Shown: positions 34,159-43,356 of the stretch, one piece after another | Layout: each line of letters begins with the position of its first letter | Numbering within the stretch: the stretch's first letter is position 1 | Assembly: GCF_017968885.1 (NCBI RefSeq) | Contig: NZ_CP072913.1 | Location: 1,596,001 to 1,660,000 of the forward strand | DNA: 64,000 bases | Direction: 5' to 3' | Origin: Pseudomonas sp. Tri1 | Lineage (GTDB): Bacteria; Pseudomonadota; Gammaproteobacteria; Pseudomonadales; Pseudomonadaceae | The notes under the pieces: model-generated | The model's database searches: none | Told to the model about the DNA's origin: nothing | Seen by the model: only the letters and a program-made list of their open reading frames with translations | Position numbers and translations under genes: made by a program

Positions 34159-35808
34159 ATGCTGACTATTAAAGCCGTGCGCCCGGAGTGGGTGACGCTG
34201 GTCGCCAGTGCCTTTCTATTAGTGGGTTTCAACGTAATTCTCTGGCAACACCTGCTCACGATCACGGCGGCTGACGGTCGGGGCACGTTGTTGTGCGTGG
34301 CGTTTGGCGTGATGATTTTCGCTGCATTCAATCTGGTGTTGACGCTGCTGGCGTTCCGTCCGGTGCTCAAGCCATTGTTGATGTTACTGTTCCTGATCAG
34401 CGCTGGTGTGGCTTATTTCATGGCGCAATATGGCGTACTGATCGACGCCGGCATGTTGCGCAATTTCGCTGAAACCAATGCCACGGAAGTCCGCGACCTA
34501 TTGTCGCTGAAGTTATTTGCCTACCTCGGTCTATTGGGTGTATTGCCGTCCTGGTTGTTATACAAGACACCGATCAACTATCGCCGCTGGCCCAAAGAGC
34601 TATTAAGTAAGTTGATTTTCGGTGTGGCGTCGGCCGCTGTCATTGGCGTGGTCGCCCTGGCCAACTACCAGGGGTTGTCTTCGCTGTTTCGCAATCACCA
34701 CGAGTTGCACTTGATGGTCGTGCCGAGCAACTACATCGGCGCTTCGATCGGCTATTTGCGTGAACAGGTAGCGTCTGCCAAGCAACCGTTCCTCCCGCTG
34801 GGCGAGGATGCGACTCGCAACCCCGTTTGGCAAACCCACGCCCGTAAGTCCCTGACCGTACTGGTGGTGGGGGAGAGCGCCCGTGCCGAGAACTTCGGCA
34901 TCCTCGGTTATAAACGCGATACCACCCCGACGTTGGACAAAGAGGCCGGCCTGATCGCGTTCACCGACGTGCATTCCTGCGGCACTGAAACCGCTGTGTC
35001 GGTGCCATGCATGTTTTCCAACATGGGGCGCAAGAACTACGACGCCAGCAAGGCCAAGAATGAAGAAGGGCTGCTGGATGTGCTCAAGCGCGCCGGGTTG
35101 GAGGTGATCTGGCGTGACAACCAGTCCGGCTGTAAGGGCACCTGCGACCGGGTCATCGTGCAGGATGTGAGCAATCTGAAGGACCCAACCCTGTGCGCGA
35201 GCAGCGAATGCCGCGACGAAATCCTGCTCCAGGGTTTGCAGCATTTCATCGATACCCTCGACAAGGACACGGTGTTGGTCCTGCATCAGATGGGTAGCCA
35301 CGGGCCGGAGTATTTCAAGCGCTATCCCAAGGAGTATGAGCATTTCACCCCGGTGTGCGAAAGCAACGCGCTGAACAATTGCAGCCGCGAGAGCATCGTC
35401 AACGGCTACGACAACACCCTGGTGTACACCGATCATGTGCTCTCGACCCTGATCGACTTGCTGCGGGCCAATCAGGACAAAGTCGATACGGCCATGTTGT
35501 ACCTGTCGGACCATGGCGAATCCTTGGGCGAATACAACCTGTTCCTCCATGGCACGCCGTACATGCTTGCCCCAGAGCAACAGAAACATGTGGCGATGCT
35601 GGCCTGGTTCTCCGACAGCTATCAGAAGGCGTTCTCGGTCGATACCCATTGCCTGCAACTGAGTCGGCAAAAGCCCTTGAGCCAGGACAACCTGTTTCAC
35701 TCGATGCTCGGGCTGCTGGAAGTCAACAGCAAGGTTTACAACCAGGACCTGGACCTGTTTGCCAGTTGTCGCGGTGCGGTGATAGACGGAGTGTTGGCGC
35801 GGGAATGA
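34159..35808 (+). CDS. eptA: Phosphoethanolamine transferase (EptA-like)
   Basis: A protein of 549 residues, the EptA length. Five membrane helices occupy about residues 1-175 and a periplasmic sulfatase-fold domain follows. Active-site residues are seen: Glu239 in VLVVGESARAENFG, the nucleophilic threonine segment HSCGTETAVSVPCMFSNMG at 272-290, and zinc-binding YLSDHGESLGEYNLFLHGTP. It transfers phosphoethanolamine from phosphatidylethanolamine to lipid A, giving polymyxin resistance. ATG at 34159 is chosen from the hydrophobic N-terminus (MLTIKAVRPEW). The region just upstream is strikingly AT-rich. Confidence 0.88.
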   Translation: MLTIKAVRPEWVTLVASAFLLVGFNVILWQHLLTITAADGRGTLLCVAFGVMIFAAFNLVLTLLAFRPVLKPLLMLLFLISAGVAYFMAQYGVLIDAGMLRNFAETNATEVRDLLSLKLFAYLGLLGVLPSWLLYKTPINYRRWPKELLSKLIFGVASAAVIGVVALANYQGLSSLFRNHHELHLMVVPSNYIGASIGYLREQVASAKQPFLPLGEDATRNPVWQTHARKSLTVLVVGESARAENFGILGYKRDTTPTLDKEAGLIAFTDVHSCGTETAVSVPCMFSNMGRKNYDASKAKNEEGLLDVLKRAGLEVIWRDNQSGCKGTCDRVIVQDVSNLKDPTLCASSECRDEILLQGLQHFIDTLDKDTVLVLHQMGSHGPEYFKRYPKEYEHFTPVCESNALNNCSRESIVNGYDNTLVYTDHVLSTLIDLLRANQDKVDTAMLYLSDHGESLGEYNLFLHGTPYMLAPEQQKHVAMLAWFSDSYQKAFSVDTHCLQLSRQKPLSQDNLFHSMLGLLEVNSKVYNQDLDLFASCRGAVIDGVLARE

Positions 35809-35878
35809 CCGCCTACACCTTTTTTTCACGCATGGCCGTTTAACCTGTCATCCACCCTTTTCCCCAAGAGCCGTTCGT

Positions 35879-36520
35879 ATGTCCGGGTTACCCCCATCCA
35901 ATGTCGAGCTTGAGTTCGCCAGGCATCACGACCAGGAGCATGCGCAGGTCTGCTGTCAGCCGACGCCTCGTCGGCTGCGCTTTACGTTCTGGCGTGACGA
36001 GCAAATGGTGCGTAACGCCCTGAAAGTGGCCGGCGAGCCGGGGTTGGTGCTCGATGTTGCATGTGGGGCGGGACGGTTCTGGCCGGTGCTGGCCGAGCAC
36101 GCCAACCGGGTGATCCTGGCGGCGGACCCTTCGCCGGACATGCTTGAGCATGCGCTCACCCACCATGGCGGCGCGTTGCTCAAGCGGGTCAAGACGTTCC
36201 CGAGTTCGGCGTTTACCATCGGGCTGTCGGCCAACGCGGTCGATTGTATTTTTTGTCTGCAACTGTTTCGGCACGTCAACGCCAGCGAGCATCGCCTGGC
36301 GCTGCTGCGCGAATTTCATCGGGTCAGTCGCGACACGGTGATCGTGTCGGTCCAGATCGAAAGGCGCCTTAAAATCGGCCATCCTCCGCAAAGTAGTCTG
36401 GTCGGCAAGTCTGACGTCGAAGCCGAGTTTCGTCAGGCCGGTTTTACGGTGCTGTGGTATCAGGATTTCTTGCCCGGTTTTGCGATGACGCGGGTTTATG
36501 TATTGCGTAAGGCCGGTTAA
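35879..36520 (+). CDS. SAM-dependent methyltransferase
   Basis: A protein of 213 residues of the class I Rossmann type. Motif I reads GLVLDVACGAGRFWPVL (about residues 54-70), the acidic residue after strand 2 is in ILAADPSPDML, and motif IV region is AVDCIFCLQLFRHV. It starts 70 bases after eptA in the same direction, so it may be co-transcribed. The N-terminal HDQEHAQVCCQPTPRRLR part is unlike ubiquinone methyltransferases. Substrate unknown; a lipid or LPS role is only suggested by eptA. Confidence 0.82.
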   Translation: MSGLPPSNVELEFARHHDQEHAQVCCQPTPRRLRFTFWRDEQMVRNALKVAGEPGLVLDVACGAGRFWPVLAEHANRVILAADPSPDMLEHALTHHGGALLKRVKTFPSSAFTIGLSANAVDCIFCLQLFRHVNASEHRLALLREFHRVSRDTVIVSVQIERRLKIGHPPQSSLVGKSDVEAEFRQAGFTVLWYQDFLPGFAMTRVYVLRKAG

Positions 36521-36653
36521 GTCCTGATGTAAGCCCAGATGTAGGACTATTCTTGTCTTTGCGCAGGCTATTTCTCTCAGGCTCCTGCTCTATGGATGCT
36601 CGCAATCGCCGGCGGCGATATATACTGCGCGCCATTCTTCAAGGGAGAGCCGT

Positions 36654-37787
36654 GTGGCCATCGATATTCACTGGATTCGCGACAACGATAGCCTCGGTCA
36701 GTTTTGCGCCGAATGGCAGCAGTTGCCATTCGTCGCCCTCGACACCGAATTCATGCGGGTCGACACCTTTTATCCGATTGCCGGTTTGCTGCAGATCGGC
36801 GACGGCAAACGTGCCTACCTGATCGACCCCTTGACCATCGACAACTGGCAACCTCTGGCCGCGCTGCTGGAGAATCCGGCGGTGCTCAAAGTGCTGCACG
36901 CCTGCAGTGAAGACCTTGAAGTGTTGTTGCGCCTGACGGGCAGCCTGCCCGCGCCGCTGTTCGATACCCAACTGGCCGCTGCCTACCTGAACCTGGGCTT
37001 CTCCATGGGCTATTCGCGGTTGGTGCAGGAAGTGCTGGGGATCGAATTGCCCAAGGGCGAGACTCGCTCCGACTGGTTGCAGCGGCCCCTGTCCGAAACG
37101 CAGATCAGCTACGCGGCTGAAGATGCGGTGCATCTAGCTGAAGTTTTCGTACAACTGCGCCCGAAGCTTTCCGACGAAAAATACAGCTGGGTCTTGGAGG
37201 ACGGCGCCGAACTGGTGGCCAACCTGCGTCGCGAAGTCGACCCCTATGAGGTGTACCGCGAGGCCAAGCTGGCTTGGAAGCTGTCCCGTGCCCAACTGGC
37301 CGTGCTGCGGGAACTGTGTGCCTGGCGCGAGCGCGAGGCGCGCGCCCGTGACGTGCCGCGCAATCGCATCATCCGCGAGCATTCGCTATGGCCCCTGGCC
37401 CGCACGCAGCCGGATAACCTCGGCGCCTTGGCGAAAATCGAAGATATGCACCCGCGCACCGTGCGCCAGGATGGTGAGTTTCTACTGGACCTGATCCAGC
37501 GTGCCGCCAGCGTGTCGCCCGAGCAATGGCCGCCAGCGGTGGCCGAGCCGTTGCCCATCGAGGCCTCGACACTGGTCAAGCGCCTCAAGGCGCTGGGGCA
37601 GGCTGAAGCCGAGCGCCTGGAGATTGCCCCTGAGCTGATGCTACGCAAGAAAACCCTCGAAGCGCTGATCAAGAGCGGCTTCCCCGAGGGCCCTTACCAA
37701 TTGCCCGATTCGCTGCGTGGCTGGCGCCGCGAATTGATGGGCCAGGCGCTGCTGGACAGCCTGGCCACTGCCGGAGAACAGCCTTGA
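36654..37787 (+). CDS. rnd: Ribonuclease D
   Basis: A protein of 377 residues. The DEDD exonuclease domain carries Asp30 and Glu32 in [16 protein letters not shown], a further Asp in [12 protein letters not shown], and the Tyr-containing [14 protein letters not shown]. One HRDC domain follows ([19 protein letters not shown]) with the C-terminal repeat-like part to 377. It trims 3' ends of tRNA precursors. The start is GTG at 36654 with AGGGAGAG upstream. The downstream ycgL start overlaps its stop. Confidence 0.95.
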   Translation: MAIDIHWIRDNDSLGQFCAEWQQLPFVALDTEFMRVDTFYPIAGLLQIGDGKRAYLIDPLTIDNWQPLAALLENPAVLKVLHACSEDLEVLLRLTGSLPAPLFDTQLAAAYLNLGFSMGYSRLVQEVLGIELPKGETRSDWLQRPLSETQISYAAEDAVHLAEVFVQLRPKLSDEKYSWVLEDGAELVANLRREVDPYEVYREAKLAWKLSRAQLAVLRELCAWREREARARDVPRNRIIREHSLWPLARTQPDNLGALAKIEDMHPRTVRQDGEFLLDLIQRAASVSPEQWPPAVAEPLPIEASTLVKRLKALGQAEAERLEIAPELMLRKKTLEALIKSGFPEGPYQLPDSLRGWRRELMGQALLDSLATAGEQP

Positions 37788-38077
37788 AACGTATCTGCTC
37801 CATCTACCGAAGCTCGAAGAAAAACGAGATGTACCTGTATGTGCTCAAGAGCGATGCCTTGAAGCGTGTGCCGGAGCCCCTGATGGCTGCCTTTGGCAAG
37901 GCGATCCATGCCTTCGACCTGGTGCTGAGCCCCGAGCGGGAACTGTCCCGGGAAGACATCGGCAAAGTGCTGGAAAACCTCGACACCCAGGGTTATCACC
38001 TGCAAATGCCACCGCCTGAAGACGAGTACATCGAACATTTGCCCGAAGAGTTGCTGCGCCGCAACGACCCGGTCTGA
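37784..38077 (+). CDS. YcgL family protein
   Basis: A protein of 97 residues, starting [20 protein letters not shown] from a TTG at 37784 that overlaps the rnd stop codon. GGAG lies eight bases upstream. It matches the YcgL domain (UPF0745) throughout, including [19 protein letters not shown] and [20 protein letters not shown]. Function is not established; the rnd-ycgL linkage is conserved in pseudomonads, suggesting a role near RNA metabolism by context only. Confidence 0.88.
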   Translation: MKRICSIYRSSKKNEMYLYVLKSDALKRVPEPLMAAFGKAIHAFDLVLSPERELSREDIGKVLENLDTQGYHLQMPPPEDEYIEHLPEELLRRNDPV

Positions 38078-38200
38078 GGATTCCCCGGGGCCCCGTCCTG
38101 GGGGCTCTTGAAACACTGGAATGGTTTATTGGCGATGACCGCCTGGATGGAGCGACACTCTGTCGGCGGTTCTCTGCATTGTTTTTGAAAGGTTTGATTC

Positions 38201-39133
38201 ATGCGCGTTCTGATTGCCGAACACGACCACCCGGTGTACGCCCAGCTTTTGCGTCAGGCTGCACCCGATCTCGAAGTCCTGACCAGCGGCGACTCCGCCG
38301 AACTGTCGCGACTGGCCACCGACTGCCCGGTCTGGCTTGGCCAGCCGGATCTGCTGGCCACCCTGTTACGCCAAGGCCATCGTCCTCTCTGGCTGCAATC
38401 GACCTGGGCGGGCATTACGCCGCTGCTGGCCGAGGGCTTGACGCGCAATTACCGCCTGACCCGTGCGGTGGGCATTTTCGGCCAGGTGATGGCCGAGTAC
38501 GTGCTGACCTACATGCTCGGCCATGAGCGCGAGGTGTTGGCGCGGCTGGTCAGCCAGGTCGAGCGCAAGTGGGACAACCGCCAGGGGCAAGGCTTGGCCG
38601 GGCGCAAGGTGTTGATCGTCGGGACCGGCGATATTGGCCAGCGCGTGGCGCAGTTCCTCGTGCCGTTTGGCGTGCAGCTGTATGGCATTGCCAGTGAAGC
38701 CCGGGAGTTGGCGCCTTTCATCGAGGTCGGGGCGCTGACGGATCTGCCGCGTCTGGTTGGCGAGGTGGATTACGTTATCAACCTGCTGCCCAACACGCCC
38801 AATACCCATGATGTATACGACGCGGCGTTGTTCAAGCAATTCAAGCCAACCGGACTGTTCATCAATGTCGGGCGCGGCGTGGCAGTGGTGGATGCGGATC
38901 TGGTGCAAGCCTTGAAAGAAGGGCATCTGGCCGGCGCAGTGATCGACGTTTGCCGTCAGGAACCGCTGCCGCAGCGTCATCCATTCTGGACCGCCTGGGG
39001 CTTGCTGTTGACCGGTCATAGTTCGGCCCCGACATCACCGACGATGATGGTGCAGTTGTTCCTGGAAAACCTGCGGGCTTATCAGGCTGGCGAAGCACTG
39101 CGCGGGGAAGTGGATTTCACCCGGGGCTACTGA
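38201..39133 (+). CDS. D-2-hydroxyacid dehydrogenase (GhrA-like)
   Basis: A protein of 310 residues with the D-isomer-specific dehydrogenase layout. The NAD-binding motif is GTGDIGQRVA at 141-150, the catalytic Arg is in INVGRGVAVVD, Glu in DVCRQEPLP and His in LLTGHSSAP. Substrates such as glyoxylate, hydroxypyruvate or phenylpyruvate are possible; the GhrA-like overall arrangement suggests glyoxylate or hydroxypyruvate reduction. ATG at 38201 lies after a 123-base spacer from ycgL. Followed by a REP pair. Confidence 0.87.
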   Translation: MRVLIAEHDHPVYAQLLRQAAPDLEVLTSGDSAELSRLATDCPVWLGQPDLLATLLRQGHRPLWLQSTWAGITPLLAEGLTRNYRLTRAVGIFGQVMAEYVLTYMLGHEREVLARLVSQVERKWDNRQGQGLAGRKVLIVGTGDIGQRVAQFLVPFGVQLYGIASEARELAPFIEVGALTDLPRLVGEVDYVINLLPNTPNTHDVYDAALFKQFKPTGLFINVGRGVAVVDADLVQALKEGHLAGAVIDVCRQEPLPQRHPFWTAWGLLLTGHSSAPTSPTMMVQLFLENLRAYQAGEALRGEVDFTRGY

Positions 39134-39154
39134 ACCCGATCCAGTGTGAACCAT

Positions 39155-39244
39155 TGTGGGAGCGAGCCTGCTCGCGATGGCGGTGGGTCAGTCGACTCCA
39201 ATGTTGGCTGACCCGGCGCCATCGCGAGCAAGCTCGCTCCCACA
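39155..39244. repeat. REP pair with internal inverted repeat
   Basis: REP copies at 39155-39179 (forward) and 39220-39244 (reverse). Between them is gggtcag...ctgaccc, another inverted pair, so the whole 90-base segment can fold into one long cruciform. It lies between convergent genes. Confidence 0.9.
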
Positions 39245-39247
39245 TGT

Positions 39248-39841
39248 TTAAAGGCTGAAATCGCCTTCCGCCACCAGCTCGCTCAACGGCCGGCGCGGGC
39301 TTGGAGTTTCGCGGGCCTGGAGGTACTCGGCCAGTGTCGATTTGTCCCCCAGTTTGCCGATCGCCACGGCCGCGTGCAGGGCATAGCCTTGCGGGATCTT
39401 CAGTTCTTTGCGGGTCAGTTCCTGGTCGAAACCGGCCATGCCGTGGGTGTGCCAGCCGCTGAGGCTGGCTTGCAGCGCCAGGTGGCCCCAGGCCGCGCCC
39501 GTGTCGAAGGTATGGGATTGCGCGGGGGTTTCTTCGGTGGCGCCGGGCACGGCGAAGGTGGTTTTCGAAACAATGATCACCAATGCCGAGGCGTGTTGGG
39601 CCCAGCCGCGGTTGAATTCATTGAGCAGGCCCAAAAAGCGCTCCCAGTTCGGTGTGTCGCGGCGCGCATACAGGAAGCGCCACGGCTGCGAGTTGTAGGC
39701 CGACGGTGCCCAGCGTGCGGCTTCGAAAAAGCCCAGCAGGGTTTCTTCGGCAATGCTCTCGCCGGTGAAGGCGCGGGGCGACCAGCGTTCGATGAACTGA
39801 GGGTGGATAGCGTAATCGGCAATGCGGGGATTGGCGCTCAT
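39248..39841 (-). CDS. Nitroreductase family protein
   Basis: A protein of 197 residues of the NfsA/YdjA-like FMN family. The N-terminal RWSPRAF and SAYNSQPWRFLYAR segments bind FMN phosphate, and GAAWGHLALQASLSGWHTHGM is the family helix. ATG at 39841 (MSANPRIADYAIHPQF) is chosen; a long upstream extension to 40036 shows no similarity to the family. Substrate unknown. Divergent from ycgN. Confidence 0.9.
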   Translation of the reverse strand: MSANPRIADYAIHPQFIERWSPRAFTGESIAEETLLGFFEAARWAPSAYNSQPWRFLYARRDTPNWERFLGLLNEFNRGWAQHASALVIIVSKTTFAVPGATEETPAQSHTFDTGAAWGHLALQASLSGWHTHGMAGFDQELTRKELKIPQGYALHAAVAIGKLGDKSTLAEYLQARETPSPRRPLSELVAEGDFSL

Positions 39842-40001
39842 GGGTTTACCTTGACGGGGTCGGGAAAGTGGATGAAGCAACCTACGTCCCGGCGTCCGGC
39901 CTGACAAGCCCCCACTTACCGACAGTCGCCAACGCTTGGCCTGAAGAGGCCCCGGCACTAGACTGTCGGCCTTTTCACCACCTGATGTTGATGCTCGAGC
40001 C

Positions 40002-40451
40002 ATGGCCGCCAAAGTCGAACCGTTCTGGATACGCAAAACCCTCGATCAGCTCGATCCGCAGGAGTGGGAATCACTGTGCGACGGCTGTGGCCTGTGCTGC
40101 CTGCAGAAGCTCGAAGACGAAGACGACAACAGCGTCTATTACACGCGCATCGCCTGCAAATTGCTGGACCTGAAAACCTGCCAGTGCACCGACTATCCCA
40201 ACCGTCGCGACTTTGTCCCCGACTGCATCCAGCTCACGCCGGGCAAAGCCGATGAGTTCAAGTGGCTGCCACCGACCTGTGGCTATCGGCTGGTCAGCGA
40301 GGGCAAGGACTTGCCGTTGTGGCACCACCTGGTCTGCGGCGACCGCGATGCCGTGCACCACGAACGTATTTCCCAGTCCGGGCGTATGCTGGCCGAAGGC
40401 AGCGTGCCCGAAGAGGATTGGGAAGATCATCTGATTTTTCGCGCCGGCTGA
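40002..40451 (+). CDS. YcgN family cysteine-cluster protein (UPF0260)
   Basis: A protein of 149 residues with a cysteine cluster typical of UPF0260: [14 protein letters not shown] near residue 27, then [17 protein letters not shown] and VPDCIQLTP. Such proteins probably bind a zinc or iron-sulfur centre. ATG at 40002 opens [16 protein letters not shown]. Function is not established. It is followed after 32 bases by the secreted peptidase-like gene, in the same direction. Confidence 0.88.
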   Translation: MAAKVEPFWIRKTLDQLDPQEWESLCDGCGLCCLQKLEDEDDNSVYYTRIACKLLDLKTCQCTDYPNRRDFVPDCIQLTPGKADEFKWLPPTCGYRLVSEGKDLPLWHHLVCGDRDAVHHERISQSGRMLAEGSVPEEDWEDHLIFRAG

Positions 40452-40483
40452 GTGACCAGGCGAAGCACTACCAGGGAGAACCC

Positions 40484-41713
40484 ATGGCTGCAGGATTGAA
40501 ACGAATGCTGGCGGCCGGGCTGCTGGTGATGTGCGGGCCACTGTGGGCGGCGCAGAAAGTTGACCTGGATTATCACGTGCATCTGTTGCCGCAGAGCGAT
40601 CAGGCTGAAGTACGCCTGACCTTGGCCCGGGGTTCGGCGGTGCGCAGCCTGGATTTCGACCTCGGCAACGGCAGCCGCTACAGCGACTTCAAGGCTGACG
40701 GTCTATGGCAGCTCACGCCGGGCAAAGACGCGCGAGGCGTATGGCGCCCGGCTGCCGACAAGGCGAGCCTGAGCTACCGCGTGCGCATCAGCCAGGCCCG
40801 TAAGGCGGGCACTTTCGAGGCCCGCATGACCCCAGGCTGGGCCTTGCTGCGCGGTGACGACCTGGTGCCGTCGGCCAAGCTCGATCAGCAGGATGGCGTC
40901 GAACTGGTTGCCCGTCTGGAAGTTGAATTGCCTGCTGGCTGGAAAAGCATCGAAACGCCCTGGCCACGCATCGGCAAGCAACGCTTTCGCATCGACAACC
41001 CCTCGCGGCTGTTCGACCGTCCCACGGGCTGGATGCTCGCCGGCAAACTGGGCAGCCGTCGTACACGCCTGGGCGAGACCGAAGTCACGGTGGCCTCGCC
41101 CCGAGGCCAGGGCATGCGCCGGATGGATGTGCTGACGCTGCTGACTTTTGTCTGGCCGCAGGTACAAGCGCTGGTGCCGCGTCATCCTGCCAAGCTGCTG
41201 ATTGTCGGTGCGGGCGATCCGATGTGGCGTGGTGCGCAGGCCGGGCATGACTCGATTTATCTGCACAGCCGTGCGCCTCTGGTCAGCGAACGGGGCGGTA
41301 GCCCGTTGTTGCGCGAATTGGTGCAGGCGCTGGCGCGTGTCAACGACCATGATCGTAGCGACTGGATCAGCGAGGGGTTGACCGAGTACTACGCCATCGA
41401 ACTGCTGCGCCGTGCCGGCGGCATGAGTGATGAGCGCTATCAGGTCCTCAATGATCGGCTCGCCCGCGACAGCAAGGGGGTCACCACCTTGCGCGGCGAG
41501 CAGGTCGGCCCGGCGGTGGTAGCCAAGGCGGTATTGCTGCTACAGGAGCTGGACCGCGAGATCCGCTTGAAAACCCGTAACAAGCGTTCGCTGGATGATG
41601 TGCTGCAAGGGGCGATGCGCCTGGAAACGATCGACACCAAGGAGTTTGTGCAGCTCAGTGAAAGCATCCTGGAGGGGAGCTCTACTGTGCTGGATACTCG
41701 GTTACTTCAGTGA
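40484..41713 (+). CDS. Secreted gluzincin-like protein lacking HEXXH
   Basis: A protein of 409 residues with a signal peptide (LKRMLAAGLLVMCGPLWA, cleaved at about residue 22). The body is beta-rich and ends in a helical part with ISEGLTEYYAIELLRRAGG, the pattern that follows HEXXH in M1/M61-type metallopeptidases. At the expected HEXXH position the sequence is LLRELVQALARV, lacking both histidines, so it is unlikely to be an active zinc peptidase. It is 32 bases after ycgN, with a GGGAG ribosome site. Family membership is inferred from this motif pattern only; function unknown. Confidence 0.7.
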   Translation: MAAGLKRMLAAGLLVMCGPLWAAQKVDLDYHVHLLPQSDQAEVRLTLARGSAVRSLDFDLGNGSRYSDFKADGLWQLTPGKDARGVWRPAADKASLSYRVRISQARKAGTFEARMTPGWALLRGDDLVPSAKLDQQDGVELVARLEVELPAGWKSIETPWPRIGKQRFRIDNPSRLFDRPTGWMLAGKLGSRRTRLGETEVTVASPRGQGMRRMDVLTLLTFVWPQVQALVPRHPAKLLIVGAGDPMWRGAQAGHDSIYLHSRAPLVSERGGSPLLRELVQALARVNDHDRSDWISEGLTEYYAIELLRRAGGMSDERYQVLNDRLARDSKGVTTLRGEQVGPAVVAKAVLLLQELDREIRLKTRNKRSLDDVLQGAMRLETIDTKEFVQLSESILEGSSTVLDTRLLQ

Positions 41714-41719
41714 CACCGT

Positions 41720-41812
41720 CATCGCGAGCAAGCTCGCTCCCACATTGATCGATGTCGTACACAAATAGTGTATGCACCAAAGATCCAGTGTGGGAGCGAG
41801 CTTGCTCGCGAT
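41720..41812. repeat. REP pair
   Basis: REP copies at 41720-41743 (reverse) and 41790-41812 (forward), separated by about 46 bases, between convergent genes. Confidence 0.88.
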
Positions 41813-41836
41813 GAGCCATCCGCAGCGCTACAAGAA

Positions 41837-42214
41837 TCAAAGCCCAACCTTCGGCGAATCCAACGAATCATTCCCCGTCACCGTAGCCGTACCGGTCGCC
41901 GCCTCGGCATTGGCCTTCAGGCGGCTCAGCTCATCACCGGCCTGCTCGATGCGGGCGCGGGCGCTGTTCAGATGCTGACGATTCTTTTCCAGCAGAGCCT
42001 TGGCCGAACAATGCCCGGTGATACCCCGTGCCAGGGCCATGCCGCCGAAAGCCAGTTGAGCCAGACCGATCACACCGCCACGGCGCAAGCCCTTGCCCAT
42101 CATCAGTACACCGCCAGCCAGTGAGCCAATGCGCTCCCAGCCATGCACGTTTTGTGGCGGATGAGATTGGAAAGGGGTGGTCTCAATCGGCTCGAACGGG
42201 TTGTTATCGCTCAT
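41837..42214 (-). CDS. DUF2892-like (YgaP-type transmembrane) protein
   Basis: A protein of 125 residues. A glycine-rich hydrophobic pair of helices (WERIGSLAGGVLMMGKGLRR and GLAQLAFGGMALARGITGHC) closely follows the DUF2892/YgaP-membrane pattern, including the RGITGHC ending. A coiled-coil helix with KALLEKNRQHLNSARARIEQ follows. No enzyme domain is fused. Start ATG at 42214. Function unknown. Confidence 0.7.
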   Translation of the reverse strand: MSDNNPFEPIETTPFQSHPPQNVHGWERIGSLAGGVLMMGKGLRRGGVIGLAQLAFGGMALARGITGHCSAKALLEKNRQHLNSARARIEQAGDELSRLKANAEAATGTATVTGNDSLDSPKVGL

Positions 42215-42291
42215 GATCTGTCTCCAGTGTGGGGATTGGTATAAAACTGACTGCCCGAGCGATTCCCTTGTTCAATCCAATTGTGCACCGA

Positions 42292-42762
42292 TCAGCGGAA
42301 TTGCGGCCCCGAACGAGTGTTGTTGCCTTTGGCCATTCGGTCGTACAGCACGACGTTGACTGTGGCGGCCAGGTTCATGCAGCCGGTGGTGGGGATGTAC
42401 ACCACGTCCTCGCACCAATCGCGAATGTCTTTATCCAGCGAACCGTCCTCGGGGCCGAAGATGTACAACGCCCGGTCCGGGTGCGTGTATTCGGGCAAGG
42501 GACGAGCGCCCTCCACCAGTTCCACGGCCACCGGTACGCAACCCAGGGGCAGGATCTTCTTCAGGTCGTCGATGCCAATCAGCGGGATGTCGTAGTGGAC
42601 TTTCTTGGTGTCGGTGACGAAGTCGGCGGCACGCTCGTAACGCTTGCCGGTGTAGAACACCGACGCCACGCCGTAGCAGCCGGCGGCACGCATGACCGAA
42701 CCGACGTTTTCCGGTGACTTGGGGTTGAACAGACCGATGCAGCTATAGCGTTTGTTGGCCAC
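42292..42762 (-). CDS. SpoU-family (SPOUT) RNA methyltransferase
   Basis: A protein of 156 residues of the TrmH/TrmL-like SPOUT class. Motif 1 region is NPKSPENVGSVMRAAGCYG, motif 2 ALYIFGPEDGSLDKD and motif 3 VYIPTTGCMNLAATVNVVL. It probably 2'-O-methylates a tRNA ribose using S-adenosylmethionine, but the exact position is not decided by sequence. It lacks an extra N-terminal RNA-binding domain. Start ATG at 42762. Divergent from the DUF2790 gene. Confidence 0.87.
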   Translation of the reverse strand: MANKRYSCIGLFNPKSPENVGSVMRAAGCYGVASVFYTGKRYERAADFVTDTKKVHYDIPLIGIDDLKKILPLGCVPVAVELVEGARPLPEYTHPDRALYIFGPEDGSLDKDIRDWCEDVVYIPTTGCMNLAATVNVVLYDRMAKGNNTRSGPQFR

Positions 42763-42946
42763 GGACGGGGTGCCTTTGGGAAAAGGCGCGATTATACGGG
42801 GAATGGGGCTGCGTGTTCAGTTTGTGAGTGGGGGCTGATGGTCGGTTACCTCTTCACGAACCTGACCAATCGGTAACGTCCCCGCCAGCGTCGTGAAAGG
42901 CACCAGTCGTTATGGTTTGCCTGACAAATGACTGCCGGAGTTGCTC

Positions 42947-43279
42947 ATGAAGACCCTTGATGCCTTGCTCGCCGTTTCGATCCTGTCCCTTTCTTCCCTT
43001 GCCTTGGCGGAAGGAGGAGGTGACCGGGTTTATGGCCGGATGATCCAGAACAATCAACAAGCCATGGCGCAATACGCCGCCGAAAACGGCAAAGCCGTCG
43101 CCGAAATCGTTCATTACGAATACGGCATGAAACTCGATGTAAAAAAAGTGGTGAGCGTTACACCGGCCAATAAAGGCTGTGGTGTCGGACCGTCGCGCAT
43201 GACTTACGAAGACTCGAACGGCAAGCTCAATACCGTGGAATATAGGCTCCTGGGTGATAACTGTCCGAATGGCGGCTGA
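42947..43279 (+). CDS. DUF2790 secreted protein
   Basis: A protein of 110 residues with a signal peptide (MKTLDALLAVSILSLSSLALA). The mature part has MQNNQQ-like Gln-rich helix content and a V(A)EIVHYEYGMKLDVKKVVSV strand with a C-terminal Cys pair (KGCGVGP, DNCPNGG), typical of the Pseudomonas-restricted DUF2790 family. ATG at 42947 with CGGAG upstream. Family function is unknown; some members respond to metals. It lies directly before the convergent copper ATPase gene. Confidence 0.8.
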   Translation: MKTLDALLAVSILSLSSLALAEGGGDRVYGRMIQNNQQAMAQYAAENGKAVAEIVHYEYGMKLDVKKVVSVTPANKGCGVGPSRMTYEDSNGKLNTVEYRLLGDNCPNGG

Positions 43280-43317
43280 TTACCGTCTCGTTTGTTCTCC
43301 TTTGGTTTTGAGACGGT

Positions 43318-43344
43318 CAGGCGCCCTGGTGGCGCCTGTTTTTT
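43318..43344 (+). terminator. Intrinsic terminator after the DUF2790 gene
   Basis: An eight-base-pair stem, caggcgcc and ggcgcctg around the loop ctggt, followed by six T. It ends the DUF2790 transcript about 40 bases after its stop. No A run precedes it, so it does not clearly serve the convergent copper ATPase gene. Confidence 0.9.
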
Positions 43345-43356
43345 ATGTGCGCCGGA

